A model generated the notes under the pieces. That model was given only the letters and a program-made list of their open reading frames with translations. It made no database searches and was not told the DNA's origin. Positions 21,537-32,559 of a DNA stretch of 64,000 bases are shown piece after piece. The DNA comes from Gnetum montanum (lineage: Eukaryota > Streptophyta > Gnetopsida > Gnetales > Gnetaceae): positions 52,935 to 116,934 of the forward strand of contig MNCI01011801.1 of assembly GCA_015680685.1 (NCBI GenBank). The letters are read 5' to 3'. Position 1 is the stretch's first letter. Every line of letters starts with the position of its first letter. The position numbers and the translations under genes are program-made.

Positions 21537-24500
21537 ATGGCCTCCTCCTCCTCCTCGTTGGTGAGACTACTTCCTTTTCTCTGCCTTTCATTTCTTTTTC
21601 TTTTCTGGCTATGCTTTTTCTTCTTCTTTGCTGGTGTTGCTAATGCACACACCAGTGACAAAGAGGGTGCTCTGAACGATGTGAGAGCTTTGATTGAATT
21701 CAAGAAATGCATCACCAGTGATCCACTTTCTGTTCTAAAGAATTGGGATTTTGATGATGCCACTGCATGCAATTGGACTGGGATCAGCTGCTCCTCTAAC
21801 AAAAAACATCCAGGCCGAGTTGTGGAGATCATGTTAAAAAATGCCACATTGCGTGGATCCCTGTCTCCCCACATCTCCAACTTGACATTCCTGCACGTCC
21901 TTGATATTGCTAATAGCTCTCTCTCTGGCACAATCCCATCATCCCTAGGTACCCTGCATAGGCTTAAAACCTTGGATCTATGTTCCAATGAATTTGATGG
22001 TGAAATTCCTCAGCAGTTAGGAAACCTTTCTTCACTGCAATTTTTTGTTGTCTGTCTAAATTCCTTGAATGGTGAAATTCCTCCCTCTCTTGCAGCATTC
22101 CAAGACGTTATCATCTTCAACGTTTACCAAAATCAGTTGAGTGGAGAAGTCCCTTCGTGGTTAGGAGCACTGAACAAACTTGACCAGCTTGACCTTGCCC
22201 GGAACAACTTTCACGGCGCCATTCCTGCTGAAATGGGCAACCTATCTTCCTCCTTGACTTTTCTTGGTCTGACATCTAATTATTTAAGGGGTTTCATTCC
22301 ATGCTCACTTGCTAGTTTGTACCGTCTTGTTGAATTTCACCTTCAGCAAAACAATTTAAATGGAGCCATTCCCCGCTGTTTGCGCAACCTCACTGCTCTT
22401 ACACAACTAAGTTTAGCCATAAACAATTTGCAAGGTGATCTTCCTCCCTGGATTGGCAGCTTTAACAATTTACAGGGGCTGACTTTATTTAGCAACGGAT
22501 TCACGGGGAACATCCCAGAGTCGTGGCGGAATCTCACGCATCTCCAGCTCATTGACTTGGGCCACAACAAATTGTCGGGAACGCTACCGTTGTGGTTGGG
22601 GACCTTTTCCCCTGAACTGAGGTTTTTACTTATGTACGGTAATTACTTCACCAGTGGAGTGAGCGCAGCCAGAGAGCCTCTTCCAATAGCCATAGCTCTA
22701 TCCAATTGCTCTTCCTTAAACGACCTAGACATCAGCGGCAACCATTTAAAGGGAACGTTACCGCCACACATTGGAAGCTCCTTGCCAAATCTTCAGTATT
22801 TGGGCCTTCAGCAAAACTTCATCTCCGGCAACATCCCTCCCAGCATAGGTAACTTATCGTCTCTTGTAGAGCTTAATCTTGGTGGTAATGTACTCAGCGG
22901 CACCATTCCTCGTCAGATTGCAAATCTCACGTCAATACAAGGCATCTTTCTTCAAAGGAACAAATTACAGGGCAGTATTCCATCTGAGATATCCCTCTTA
23001 AATAAGTCACTTGGCTATCTCTATCTCCAGGGAAATAAATTGTCAGGTTCCATCCCTTCCAATATTGGAAAGCTAGTCAATCTGCGGAAGCTGCACCTCA
23101 ATGGAAACCAGCTGTCAGGTATAATTCCTTCCGAGATGGGAAACTGCCCCGTTCTTGAAGACCTTGTCCTATCGGCAAACAATCTGTCTGGGCCAATACC
23201 ACCGGAGGTTGCTGGTCTCAAAACCATTATATTTAATTTTGATTTGTCAGCAAATTATTTCACAGGAGAAGTGCCTCCAGAAATAGCAGGATTGCAGATG
23301 GCACAGTTCATAAATCTTTCAAGCAACAAGCTTTCAGGAAACATGGCATCTTACATGGATGGCTGGTTGGATGCCCGCCAAATCAATCTCTCTCTCAATA
23401 ATTTCGGCGGCAACCTTTCCCAATCAATCGGGAAAAAGATCACCCAGCTACAGAGCATTGATCTGTCTAGTAATAATTTTACCGGACCGGTGCCTGCATC
23501 TCTGTTTAATCACTCGGCTCTCCAATTTTTGAACTTCTCCTACAACAACTTTGATGCAGAAGTCCCGTGTCTGAACAGTTCCGTCCGACAGCTAAGATTA
23601 ACCAGATGGTCGTTCCTTGGGAACCCAAATTTATGCGGAAGATGCTTTGGCCTCAAAGCTTGTCTAATATCCCCTCCGGGGCAACACAGCTCTCACTTTA
23701 AGAAAAGCACTATTCTGAAAATTGTGCTTGGCATTCTAGGTGGTCTTTTGTTGCTGGTTGTTGCAGGGATCTTATTTATTTTCAGAAGAATCAAAAAATC
23801 TAAAGGGGAAATTCCAAGGATAAGTGAAAAATTCTTAAAAATATCTATGGAAGAACTTCAAAGGGCCACAGACAATTTCAGTGCTTCAAACTTCCTAGGC
23901 CAAGGCAGACATGGAAAGGTCTACCGAGGTGTCTTAAGTTCTGGAATGGTTGTTGCTGTAAAATGTTTCTCTTCTGCAAACCGTAGTGAAACTGATAAAA
24001 GCTTCAAAAAGGAATGTCAGGCATTGGGGAAAGTAAAGCATCGCAACATTTTGAAGATTATTACTGTGGTCTGGTCTGATGAATTAAAAGCCCTAGTAAT
24101 ACCTTTCATGAGTAATGGCAATCTTCATTCTCTTCTTTACAATAGAGAAGATGGTCAGTTGACATGTTTAAATTTGCTTACGAGAATTAAAGTACTAACA
24201 GAGTTAGCCAGAGGACTTGCCTATTTGCATCATGATTGTGATTTTCAGGTGATCCATTGTGACATCAAACCAGAGAATGTATTGTTCGATGAAGATATGA
24301 CTGTCAAGATCTCTGATTTTGGAATATCTTGCCTCATTATTGACCATTTTGATGACCCAACAACATCCTCCTCTCTTAAAGGCTCTATTGGCTATATTGC
24401 TCTAGGTATTCCTTTTTCATTTTCAATTTTTTTTAATTTACTTTTTTCTTATAATGACAAGTTGCATATACTAAGTTTCAAGGAATGTATACAGAGTATG

Positions 24501-24973
24501 GAACCGGGCAGAGAATATCTATCAAAAGTGATGTATATAGCTTCGGTGTGGTTACTTTGGAAGTCATCACAAGATTGAGCCCTACGCATGAAATGTTTTC
24601 AGGAGATCTCACATTGCCATTGTGGATCTCCATGGCTTTGAAAGAGAGAGCCGGTCAAGGAAGAAAAGAGATGCTGAAAAGTATCTTAAAGATGGCAGAT
24701 GAATGTGGAGGAGGAATTGCCATGGACAAAGATGATGAAATGTTAGTGGTGGAAAGCATTTTGAAGATAGGCTTAAGATGCACTTGCCATAATGCTTCTA
24801 TGAGGCCTAGCATGAAAGAAGTTGAGATCTTTCTACAATCTATTAGTGGAAACTTTCAAAATCAAATGATATTGCCAGAAAACTTGGAAGAAGTTATTAA
24901 GATTGTGGAATCACAACCCCCTCTTTACCGTAGAAGGGTAGAAGCTGAAAGCTCAACGTTTTCTTCAGATTAG
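21537..24973 (+). CDS. LRR receptor-like kinase, subfamily XII-like (FLS2/EFR/Xa21 type), two exons
   Basis: Exons 21537-24405 and 24495-24973 join in frame to 1,115 residues. They encode a signal peptide (1 to about 37), an LRR N-cap with Cys-Asn-Trp-Thr-Gly-Ile-Ser-Cys (about 44-86), 24 leucine-rich repeats, a Cys-containing C-cap (about 694-710), one membrane helix (726-749) and a kinase domain. Repeat 12 is stretched, as is usual in this subfamily. Kinase motifs: Gly-Gln-Gly-Arg-His-Gly-Lys-Val loop, Lys809, His-Cys-Asp with Asp909 (non-RD), Asp927-Phe-Gly. Subdomain VIII reads Ala-Leu-Glu instead of Ala-Pro-Glu. Such receptors sit in the plasma membrane and bind microbial peptides to trigger immunity; the ligand is unknown here. 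The ATG context GCAATGGCC is good. The frame is intact throughout, so it is probably functional or recently so. Confidence 0.93.
24406..24494 (+). other. Intron of the receptor kinase (89 bp)
   Basis: The donor is CTAG|GTATTCC and the acceptor TATACAG|AGTATGG. Splicing rebuilds a split Glu codon and the expected Tyr-Ile-Ala-Leu-Glu-Tyr-Gly run. The intron is T-rich. Read through, it would give a 1,013-residue protein that loses the kinase C-lobe. Subfamily XII genes commonly have their one intron in this part of the kinase. Confidence 0.88.
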
Positions 24974-25172
24974 TCATTCCAAGTAAGTATTCTTTTAAGA
25001 GATGAATCCACCAATAATTTTCTCTACATTACCTGCAAACTATAAAAATGCTTTGTCTAATCTTGGTTTTCTTCGTTATTTTCTCATTTTGATAATTCCA
25101 TTGATGCTTGTATTTGTATACTAGGTGTCTACAATATTGGTGACTTCTAGCGTTTGCTTCATCTTCCAATGA

Positions 25173-25178
25173 AATAAA
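25173..25178 (+). terminator. Candidate polyadenylation signal
   Basis: AATAAA lies about 200 bp after the receptor kinase stop. Plant signals are loose, so this is only a likely position. Confidence 0.35.
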
Positions 25179-26229
25179 ACAGCTTTTACATGTACAAACC
25201 GCTGCTTTTCTCAGAAACCAAACCTGCAACTACTTTAACCTACAACAGACTTAGTGAAGGGTAGTAGGGGATTAGCATTTATTTTAGGTGCTTTGGATTG
25301 TTGCTTAATTAATTGTATAGGCACAACTCCGCTTTGTTACTTTTTTAAAGAAAATACATTTGCTCATTACTATGAGAGCACCTACTGCTCATAAAATAAT
25401 TCTCTTTTTTCCTTCTTGCTAGTAACTTAGTATCATGTTTTAAGGTTTCACCTTGTAATGAACTCATGTTTGTATAATCTTCCTCTAATATACTATTCAT
25501 ATTTTAAGCTTTGTAAATGTAGAATCTTGACAGTATTTAGGATGCTTTTTAAATATTCTAAAGGAGGTAATAATGCCTTTGAAAATTTTTATAACTAAGG
25601 AAGCACATATATTTGGTAGTTGATTCCCTTTTTACCTAGATTAACATTGACCTTTAAGACAAAGGTAAGCTTTTTGCCTATGTGTGCATGAATTCGAAGG
25701 GATTCCTTTTAAGTAAACATTTTAAAATTTACAAACATGCAATGAAAGGGGAATTAAGGTACAACATTTGAAACTAATTACCTAAGCTACATTCACCGTT
25801 TGACATAATAGAGATGTACATTTTTCCTTATAGTTATTGTGGATGCTCTGAACTTCATTTTCTAATGTATGACATGCTTTGGTGATTATCATTTTTAACT
25901 TATTTGTTTAAATAGTTAAACTTTCTCATGGCAATGCTTAAATAGTTATTGATTCAAATCATTCCACATCATGATGAATGGATCCAACTATGCATTAAGG
26001 GTCATGCTTACATATATGGACAACTAAAAATATCCATATTGGATTCACTATGCAAGCAGAAGCATTTCAAGTGCACAACTAAACTACTTCACAATTAAAA
26101 AAAAACTAATGATAGTGGTATATGTGCTAGAAAAGTTTATGTATTATGTGCTTAGCTATCTTGTATTTGTACATATAGAACATAATGTAATTTGATTCTT
26201 GATTAATAAGCTAATGATAAGTCATCATA
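25179..26229. other. 1 kb AT-rich, nothing recognised
   Basis: This is 3' flank of the receptor kinase up to the start of retroelement similarity. There are no frames with motifs. Confidence 0.5.
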
Positions 26230-26967
26230 TTATTCGGTGATTTGTGATCTTGCAAAAATTTACAAAAAGGGGACTAAGTATGTTGTAGATCATTTCTCTC
26301 AATTAAGATGAGACAACAAAACTAATGAAGATTTTCTTTTTGATCAGTTTCTTGATGAGTCTTGATTTGCTAAGGCTATTGCAATTTTCTAATTGGAAAT
26401 CACTATGGTTTGCTAACTATCTCATATATCTTAAAGTCCAAAAAGTTTCTACTAAATGGGACAAGCATAGAACATAGTAGTTCCTTCTCTAGGTAAAGTA
26501 ATACATGGACATAGAGGGGAATCTCTATAAAATTTATGTAGATGGTTTGGTTAGATAGTATATGCTAAAATAGAACAAACTAAGGGTTCTCCAAGATTCT
26601 CATAAAGGGTCCTGTGAGAGTTACATGTAGGAAAAATAACAATCATTAAGATCCTTATAGTTGTATATTTCTAGCCCACCAATTTTCAAAGTCCTTTGAG
26701 CAATGTCAATGTGATGGTCGAGTCACTACAAGATTTAAGGAACCATAGCAATTGATTTAGCCCTTGGAGTTATTTGATTTGTGGGGAATTGACCTCATGG
26801 ATTCCATATCATCTATATCAAATGAAAAAGCTTACATCATTAATGTTATTAACTATTGTACTAAGTGGGAAAGGGCTACTGCAATCAATGATTGCATTGT
26901 AGTTATAACTGCTAAGTTCTTTGAAAACCATGTGGTACATAGGTTTGATATGCCATGTATAATACTC
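26230..26967 (+). pseudogene. Integrase relic (first half) of an Athila/Tat-like element
   Basis: In + strand frames one reads Val-Val-Asp-His-Phe-Ser-Gln-Leu (the counterpart of Val-Ala-Asp-His-Leu-Ser-Gln in the 9.9-kb element), then a very broken stretch. The frame from 26764 is clearer, with Leu-Trp-Gly-Ile-Asp-Leu-Met-Asp, Asn-Glu-Lys-Ala-Tyr-Ile-Ile-Asn-Val-Ile and Phe-Asp-Met-Pro-Cys-Ile-Ile. It stops matching at about 26967, just before the Ser-Asp-Asn-Gly motif. The protein resumes at 31095, on the far side of a 4.1-kb insert. Confidence 0.75.
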
Positions 26968-27059
26968 TCTTTTTGGAGAAGGATGGAAAAGGGGGGTGGG
27001 TGTAGTAGGTTTGGGGGAGGGTTGGGGGAAGGATTGGGCATGGTGTTGAAACCCCAAAA

Positions 27060-27176
27060 TAATTGTAATATAGGTATACCCTAAGATATATAACTCAACA
27101 TTGTCTACTAGAATCGAACCTATGACCTAGAGCTTCCAAATCAAGAGCATTACCACTAGAGGCTAGCACTTCATTC
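27060..27176 (-). mobile_element. tRNA-derived SINE-like copy
   Basis: On the - strand TAGCCTCTAGTGG (27153-27165) resembles a pol III A box and GGTTCGATTC (27111-27120) a B box, about 33 bp apart as in tRNA-derived SINEs. The tRNA-like part cannot fold a full cloverleaf with matched acceptor ends. The likely SINE body extends toward 27060. No poly-A or target duplication was identified. Confidence 0.5.
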
Positions 27177-28309
27177 TTATAATACTAATACTAATTTTTG
27201 ATAACAAAACTCACTTTCCAAGTGCTACATTTAATAAGTTAATACAACGCTTACGGATTGAGAATAAACTTACTATATATTTGTTGGCACATTCTGGCCA
27301 TTTCATGGAACATGCTTTACATTATTCAATCATAAAGGTCTTTACATTATTCAATCATAAGGAATATGCAAAGGAATACCCATGAATTGTGATGGGGATG
27401 ATGATTTTTCTTTATTAAAAGATGATGAAAATGAACATAATAAAAAAAAAACATAAAACTTTCCTCTTCTAAATTTGTTCAGTGAAAAGAGAGAGAGAGA
27501 GAGAAATCTTGTTGCTTCTATTCTGCTCAATATGAAGCCATTTGTGAAGCTATTTGAGAGCACAGATTTGGTTACAAGTTACAAAATTCTAGTGAAGAAT
27601 ATTGTAAAAGTGTGGTAGAGGTATTGCATCTTCTCGTTGTAAAACCATGATTGTCACATAAGGCATTCAGCGTCATGGTTATTGTCTTGTATTTGCTTGG
27701 CACAAAGCATTTTTGGACATTATTGAAAAGGATTTGTTTCAAACTCATATGAAAGATGTAACATAGATGATCCTTTTAAACTTTAAACTTTCATCGTAAA
27801 AGCCTTTAATTTAGATTAAATGATCCTTTTAGTAAGACTAATTGTTTCACCTTGCAAAACACGAGTTCCAAGTATTGCAACTTTTTCAAGGTCATGCGAT
27901 CGGCCAAAGGCTATGCATGGGTGACATGGAACTAGAATAACAACTGGCGTACAATTCTAAATGATTTAAATACTGTTTCTTCTAGAGTCATGAAGAGCTC
28001 AAAAAACTCTTGCCAAAAATCTTTTTCAATGTGATAAACTCATACTGCTCCCCACAGCCAGGGACTCAAATGTGTGAGATGGCCTAAGCATTGGAAATCC
28101 CAATATAAAATTTTTGATGTGCCTTCTCTGCAAGAGAGCATGCCATTGCAATTTTAGTTGCCACTATGAGAGCAGAAACAGTGTCAGACTATAAAGCTCT
28201 GAGGAGTTAGAGTACATTCTTAAGGTCTGTGGAGGTGCACCTTTGGCCCTGAAAATTATTGGCAGTTATATTGGAAATCAATGAGGAGAGGGAGGGAAGG
28301 AGCTCCTAG

Positions 28310-28830
28310 GTTAGAGATAGTTGGGCTACTAGCTTTGGGCTTCTAGCTCCTAAGAGAGAAGGAGGACTTTAAGAGTGAAGCTATTGAGGCCATTAAACAT
28401 GAGTATGAGATAAATGGAGGAGAGAATCTGGCCTTGGAAAGGGTAGATTTCTTTGATTTTGCTTTTGACAACATTGGATAGGAGTACAAAGATGCATTTT
28501 TTAAAACATTTGTTCATTTTTCCTTGGCATCCGATGGCATCTTGTCCAGAAAATTTTGGGTAAAGATGTTGTTCAGCTCCTTGAGAGGAGAGCTCTCATT
28601 AAAAAACAATCCTTGGATTGGCATGAAAAGATTTCTATACATGTTGTGGAATATGATGTCCAAATTCATGACGTTATTTTGGAAATTAGATAGAATAGAT
28701 GCCAAAGGCAACAGAATCACAAAAACGTAAGGAGCTTATCAGTATATTAAATAAATCGAGGATAATTTTAAGCGATTGAAAGGTGTGTTTCTGCAAGAGA
28801 TACCAGAAATGCTGAAGGAACAGCTTTAAT
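28310..28830 (+). pseudogene. Decayed coding-like stretch, unrecognised
   Basis: Base composition and long near-open frames on the + strand suggest an old exon. One frame gives a Lys/Glu-rich run from about 28360 to 28480, interrupted by one TAG. Others around 28524-28730 and 28570-28720 look like frameshifted continuations. I do not recognise a family. It sits inside the 4.1-kb insert near other gene fragments. Confidence 0.3.
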
Positions 28831-28989
28831 GAGGGATTTCTGAAATTGATGTGCTTATCAAAAAAAAAAACACAACAGCAAAAACAAAAATGGCAACCAA
28901 ATACGGTTTTAGAAAAATTTACAGCTGATTTCCATCATTTATCATTATCATTAATAATTTCAACTACTGCCGGCAAAAACCCCATACCA

Positions 28990-29362
28990 AATTCAAATCA
29001 TTTACCCCAGACATTCTGTCGAACACATGCTGCGCAATCTCCATTTCTCCAATTTTTTTCCTGCATGGCGACAAGCTGCTGGCGACGAAGCCATTGCAGG
29101 CCACCGACGACGACGATGATGCTGGATATATCCCTGGACAATGCTAAGGTTGAAAGCGTTGAGACTACTCCTGCGCCTCCATCGCCTGTTTCATGGTCTC
29201 TGCATCCATCGGAGGACGAGAAATTTGTGGGCATTCCAGCGCCTCCGTCATGTCCACCTTCGCCGCGGCCATCGCCGTCTTCATCTCGGGGCCACATGTG
29301 ATTATTAACAGCATCACATAAGTCCGAATCAAATCATCCTGCAAAACCTCCATTATTGACAA
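28990..29362. other. GC-rich, gene-like patch (possible captured 5' exon)
   Basis: CpG-rich against AT-rich surroundings. Open frames exist on both strands (28846-29301 +, 29362-29165 - and 29297-28998 -). On the - strand CGCTAGGGTTTG, a motif common in plant 5' leaders, precedes an ATG at about 29353, giving a 62-codon Met-rich frame. On the + strand an ATGGCG at 29064 opens a Ser/Pro-rich frame of 79 codons. I recognise neither product, and they cannot both be real. Confidence 0.3.
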
Positions 29363-29469
29363 ACCCTAGCGTAAGGCAAATTCAACCCAAAAATGGTGGA
29401 CAATGATGCCGTGCCCTAATCTAGCTAAACTCTGAGATTGCCGCGGTATTTCCGGAGCGTGCATCACAC

Positions 29470-29725
29470 ATGAGCAGCAATGGCGGAGGGTTGCAGGTGG
29501 TGAAGGTAAGCATGTGCACAAGTTTAACAAACAAATGTCGTGTGTGCGAGATCTACGGTGACAACGTCGGCCTGAATGCAAATGTGGAGCTGTTTGTCAC
29601 ATGGCATGACACCAGCGCAGCTTTCTAGTCTGCACACCTTGCTACCCAGTACGTCAGAGGAGGGCATTCACTGCTACACTCAGTGCAAAAACACCCCATA
29701 CAAAGGGCACAGGCGATCACCACCA
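29470..29725 (+). pseudogene. Cellulose synthase (CesA) N-terminal RING/zinc-finger pseudogene fragment
   Basis: From the ATG at 29470 the frame reads a short leader, then Cys-Arg-Val-Cys-Glu-Ile-Tyr-Gly-Asp-Asn-Val-Gly-Leu, matching the CesA finger (Cys-x2-Cys-Gly-Asp-x-Val-Gly-Leu) with its second key Cys changed to Tyr. Phe-Val-Thr follows. After a frameshift come Val-Cys-x2-Pro-Cys-Tyr, and after another Gln-Cys-Lys and Lys-Gly-His-Arg-Arg-Ser-Pro, as in the end of the CesA finger. A stop lies at about 29625. The catalytic and membrane domains are absent. In live CesA proteins this finger helps subunits pair in the plasma-membrane cellulose complex. A GTAAGC within the leader may be an old splice donor. 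Confidence 0.75.
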
Positions 29726-31085
29726 AATAAACTAATCCAAACAAATAAAGAAGTTCCACGTGAAACTGTAAACTGATTATATATGTTGTCGCTGATGTTA
29801 TCTTCTTTGTTTTAAAAATTCATAGGATATTTTTTCTTAGGACATCTGCCAACTATGGCATAAATTTTTCTAATTCTAATAACTTTTTCCTTAGGATGGT
29901 TAAGATTAAATCCCTTAGGTATTTGATATTCACCATAATCCTTTATGATGTATGTAACTACTCAAAGCTACTATAAAAAGGGTTAAATGGATAGGATTTT
30001 GAAAGCGATAGAATTTTGAGAAAAGATACTTAAAAGAATATTGAAGATTGTAAAAGCATGGATTACTAAAAACATCAATTAGGTTGCTTTGTTTTAATCT
30101 ATGAGTTCTTTTCTTTCCATTTTGTTTTGGTTACTTAGCTAATGGTCTAGATAGTATTGTGCTTGGCATTGAATTTTGGGATTTTCTACATTATTCTTAT
30201 AGCTCTATTTTTGCACAATATTAGACTTTTATTAGGTTTGCCATATAAGAGGTTATGTTGTCTTAGAAAAGCATATTGAGTAATTTAATAGTAATGTCTT
30301 ATTGAAATTGCTTGTTTGAGTCTAAAGGACCTAGAAAATCTTTGATATTTTGACTTGCTTGAAATAGCTTAATTTTTACAAAAGTTTATTGCCTTGGAAT
30401 TTCAATATTGACATTGTCAAAATTTTTTGCTAGTTCTAGTGTTTGTAATTTTTGACAACTATTAACTAGCCAAACAAAAGCTTGTACTTGTTGTTTACAA
30501 AACATTTTGGTAGTGTAATAAGATTGTCTTTTACAAAATTGCTTGTTGAGCTTAGAGGGTTTGGACAATTTGTTATACATAGACTAAATTGAAATAGCTT
30601 TATTACGAAGTGTTTCATCATGTTCAATTTATCTTTCCTAAATGTCTAAGATTCACACAAATCCGCTCTCTTTTCTTTTCTCTTTTGAAATCCTTTGAAT
30701 CTTGCTCTATTTCTAGTTTTCTTGTGGAATTTCTCTTAGGAGTAGATTGTTAGAATTGTGCTTAAGCATTTTTGTAAAATTTTATGTGTTTCAAGTAGCG
30801 TACTATAGGGACTATATAGACTAAGTGACTTGACAAAATAGGAATCTTTAATAACTCAATATTTGACCAAGCTAGTTGAATTTCTTTTATGATAGCCAGT
30901 TACAGTTTTATACACAAACCCAAGCATTTCAACATTTACAACAACAAACTCACATTTAGTTCGTTTCATAACCACTGAGTTTATTCAAAGGTATATGGGC
31001 CTTGGTGTTGTCAAAAGATTAGCAAGCACCTAAACCCTGTTTTAAGGAACACTTTTGTTTTCCCATGATCCCAAAGTTGTGAGAC
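29726..31085. other. AT-rich stretch, no gene recognised
   Basis: Only short frames without motifs. It is the right part of the 4.1-kb insert. Confidence 0.5.
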
Positions 31086-31094
31086 TAAAGGCCC

Positions 31095-31690
31095 AATGTT
31101 GGCTGTCCCAAATGGTCATCAACAATATTATCACCTCCAAGTCAACAGACACATTGAAATGATGAATAGAAAGATCACTAAAATCATTCAAAGAATAGTT
31201 AGCAAATATATAAAGGATTGGAATAATAAATTAAACAATGTCCTTTGGGAATATTGCTTAACTTAGAAGCTTACTATAGGCTACTCTCCCTATGAACTAG
31301 TGTATAGAAAACTACTTAAACTGCTTATTTAAACATAGCTCTATATACTTATCATTGCTTATGATTTTAAATTAGACCACACTCTAGCACAAAAAAAGAT
31401 ATTAATGAATTTGAATATGCAAACTGAGAATAGGATGATAGTACTAATACATAATGAAGTTTGTAAAGTCTTTAGAATCAAAAGCATATCAACATTAGAC
31501 ACCTAGAGATAAGGTCATGTATTAGAATCCCAATGATGTGTTTTAATATACAAAGCTTTAAACACTTTTGAAGGGACCCTACCTTGTGCATGTTGTCTAC
31601 CCATCTAGTGCCTTGCAAATTTTCCATCCTACTAACTCATAAAAAATGATTTTAGTCAACATCCAACAAATAAACCCATATAGGGAATCC
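31095..31690 (+). pseudogene. Integrase relic (second half) of the Athila/Tat-like element
   Basis: The frame gives His-Ile-Glu-Met-Met-Asn-Arg-Lys-Ile-Thr-Lys-Ile (third acidic residue region), Gly-Tyr-Ser-Pro-Tyr-Glu-Leu-Val-Tyr, Leu-Asn-Met-Gln-Thr-Glu-Asn-Arg and a C-terminal Phe-Glu-Gly-Thr-Leu-Pro-Cys, parallel to 13480-12953 of the 9.9-kb element. Several stops break it. It continues the relic at 26230-26967. Confidence 0.75.
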
Positions 31691-31706
31691 TAAGAAGCTG
31701 CAATCC

Positions 31707-32366
31707 TCTCATCATTCAACATAGTTCTTGCTTATTTCATCTTTCATATCTCCTCTTTAGACCATATCTTAGGAGAGATACCCCATTTTAATTGAGAACT
31801 ATAAATGTTTTTTCAATTTTTTATTTTGCAATTTTTTTACATTCTTTGTCTATTTTTGTAATTATTTCTTTGATAATTTTCTATTTTAATACATTCTTTA
31901 TTTATTTATATTTTCCAATTTCTTTATAAATCTCTATTTTTATTTAGTTTTAAAATTTATATTTTTTTTGAATGAAAGGTAAACCTGGTTCTATGGTGGT
32001 TAGGATACACCCAAAAGGCTAAAAGTTAATCTCATTGTCAGCTATCTCATTATCCAACTTCCTTGTCACTTGTTCCATCTTTCGCATCTCTTACTTAGAC
32101 CTTAGCTATGGGGCAGATACAACATTTTAATTGAGAACTATAAGTGCATTTTATATTTTCTATTTTTTTGTTTATTTGTTTTTTTAATATTTCTTATTTT
32201 TTCATAATTTTTTATTTTTAATACATTTTCCATTTCTTTGTATTTTTTAATTTCTTAGTAATTTTTTATTTTCGTTGATCTTTTACTTTATGTTTTTTTT
32301 GGATGAAAGGTAAAGCTAGCTCTATGGTGGATAGGACACATCTAAAAGACTAAAAGTGGATTACAT
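31707..32366. repeat. Tandem duplication of about 338 bp (two copies)
   Basis: Copies start near 31707 and 32045. Shared anchors are CATTTTAATTGAGAACTATAA (31784 and 32123), a long T-rich tract and GATGAAAGGTAAA...CTCTATGGTGG near the ends. Divergence is high (roughly 15-20% by eye). It is the non-coding tail just behind the integrase relic. Confidence 0.8.
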
Positions 32367-32559
32367 TATCAACTCTATCAAAGACAAAATTGAAATTTTA
32401 GAAAACTAGAAAATGAAAAAAGAGGCCATATAAAATGTGAGATACGAGAGCTTTCAATATAGAATAAAAGACTACCTTTGATACAAATCAATTAATTTGA
32501 GAAAATAAAAATATTACAATAGAAAAGCAAGATAAACCTTACAAAAAAATAAAGTTGAG

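Larger units (their letters stand above)
26968..31090. mobile_element. About 4.1-kb insert splitting the integrase relic; carries gene fragments
   Basis: Integrase similarity breaks near 26967 and resumes near 31095, with about 90 bp of the expected coding sequence missing. The insert holds a SINE-like copy, a coding-like stretch (28310-28830), a GC-rich gene-like patch (28990-29362) and a cellulose-synthase RING-finger pseudogene (29470-29725). I could not find terminal inverted repeats, Helitron ends or a clean target duplication, so its class is open. It could be a gene-capturing DNA transposon, several successive insertions, or filler DNA from break repair. Confidence 0.4.

Noticed and set aside
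21506-21988. 160-codon open frame antisense to the receptor kinase start
   Set aside because: It is a mirror of Ser/Leu-rich coding sequence, with no motif and no promoter of its own.
27109-27176. A functional tRNA gene on the - strand
   Set aside because: A- and B-box-like sequences are present, but acceptor and anticodon stems do not pair into a full cloverleaf. A SINE-like origin fits better.
28846-29301. 151-codon + strand Ser/Pro-rich frame as a real gene
   Set aside because: It starts in an A-rich tract and overlaps frames on the other strand with equally good support. It is recorded only as a GC-rich gene-like patch.
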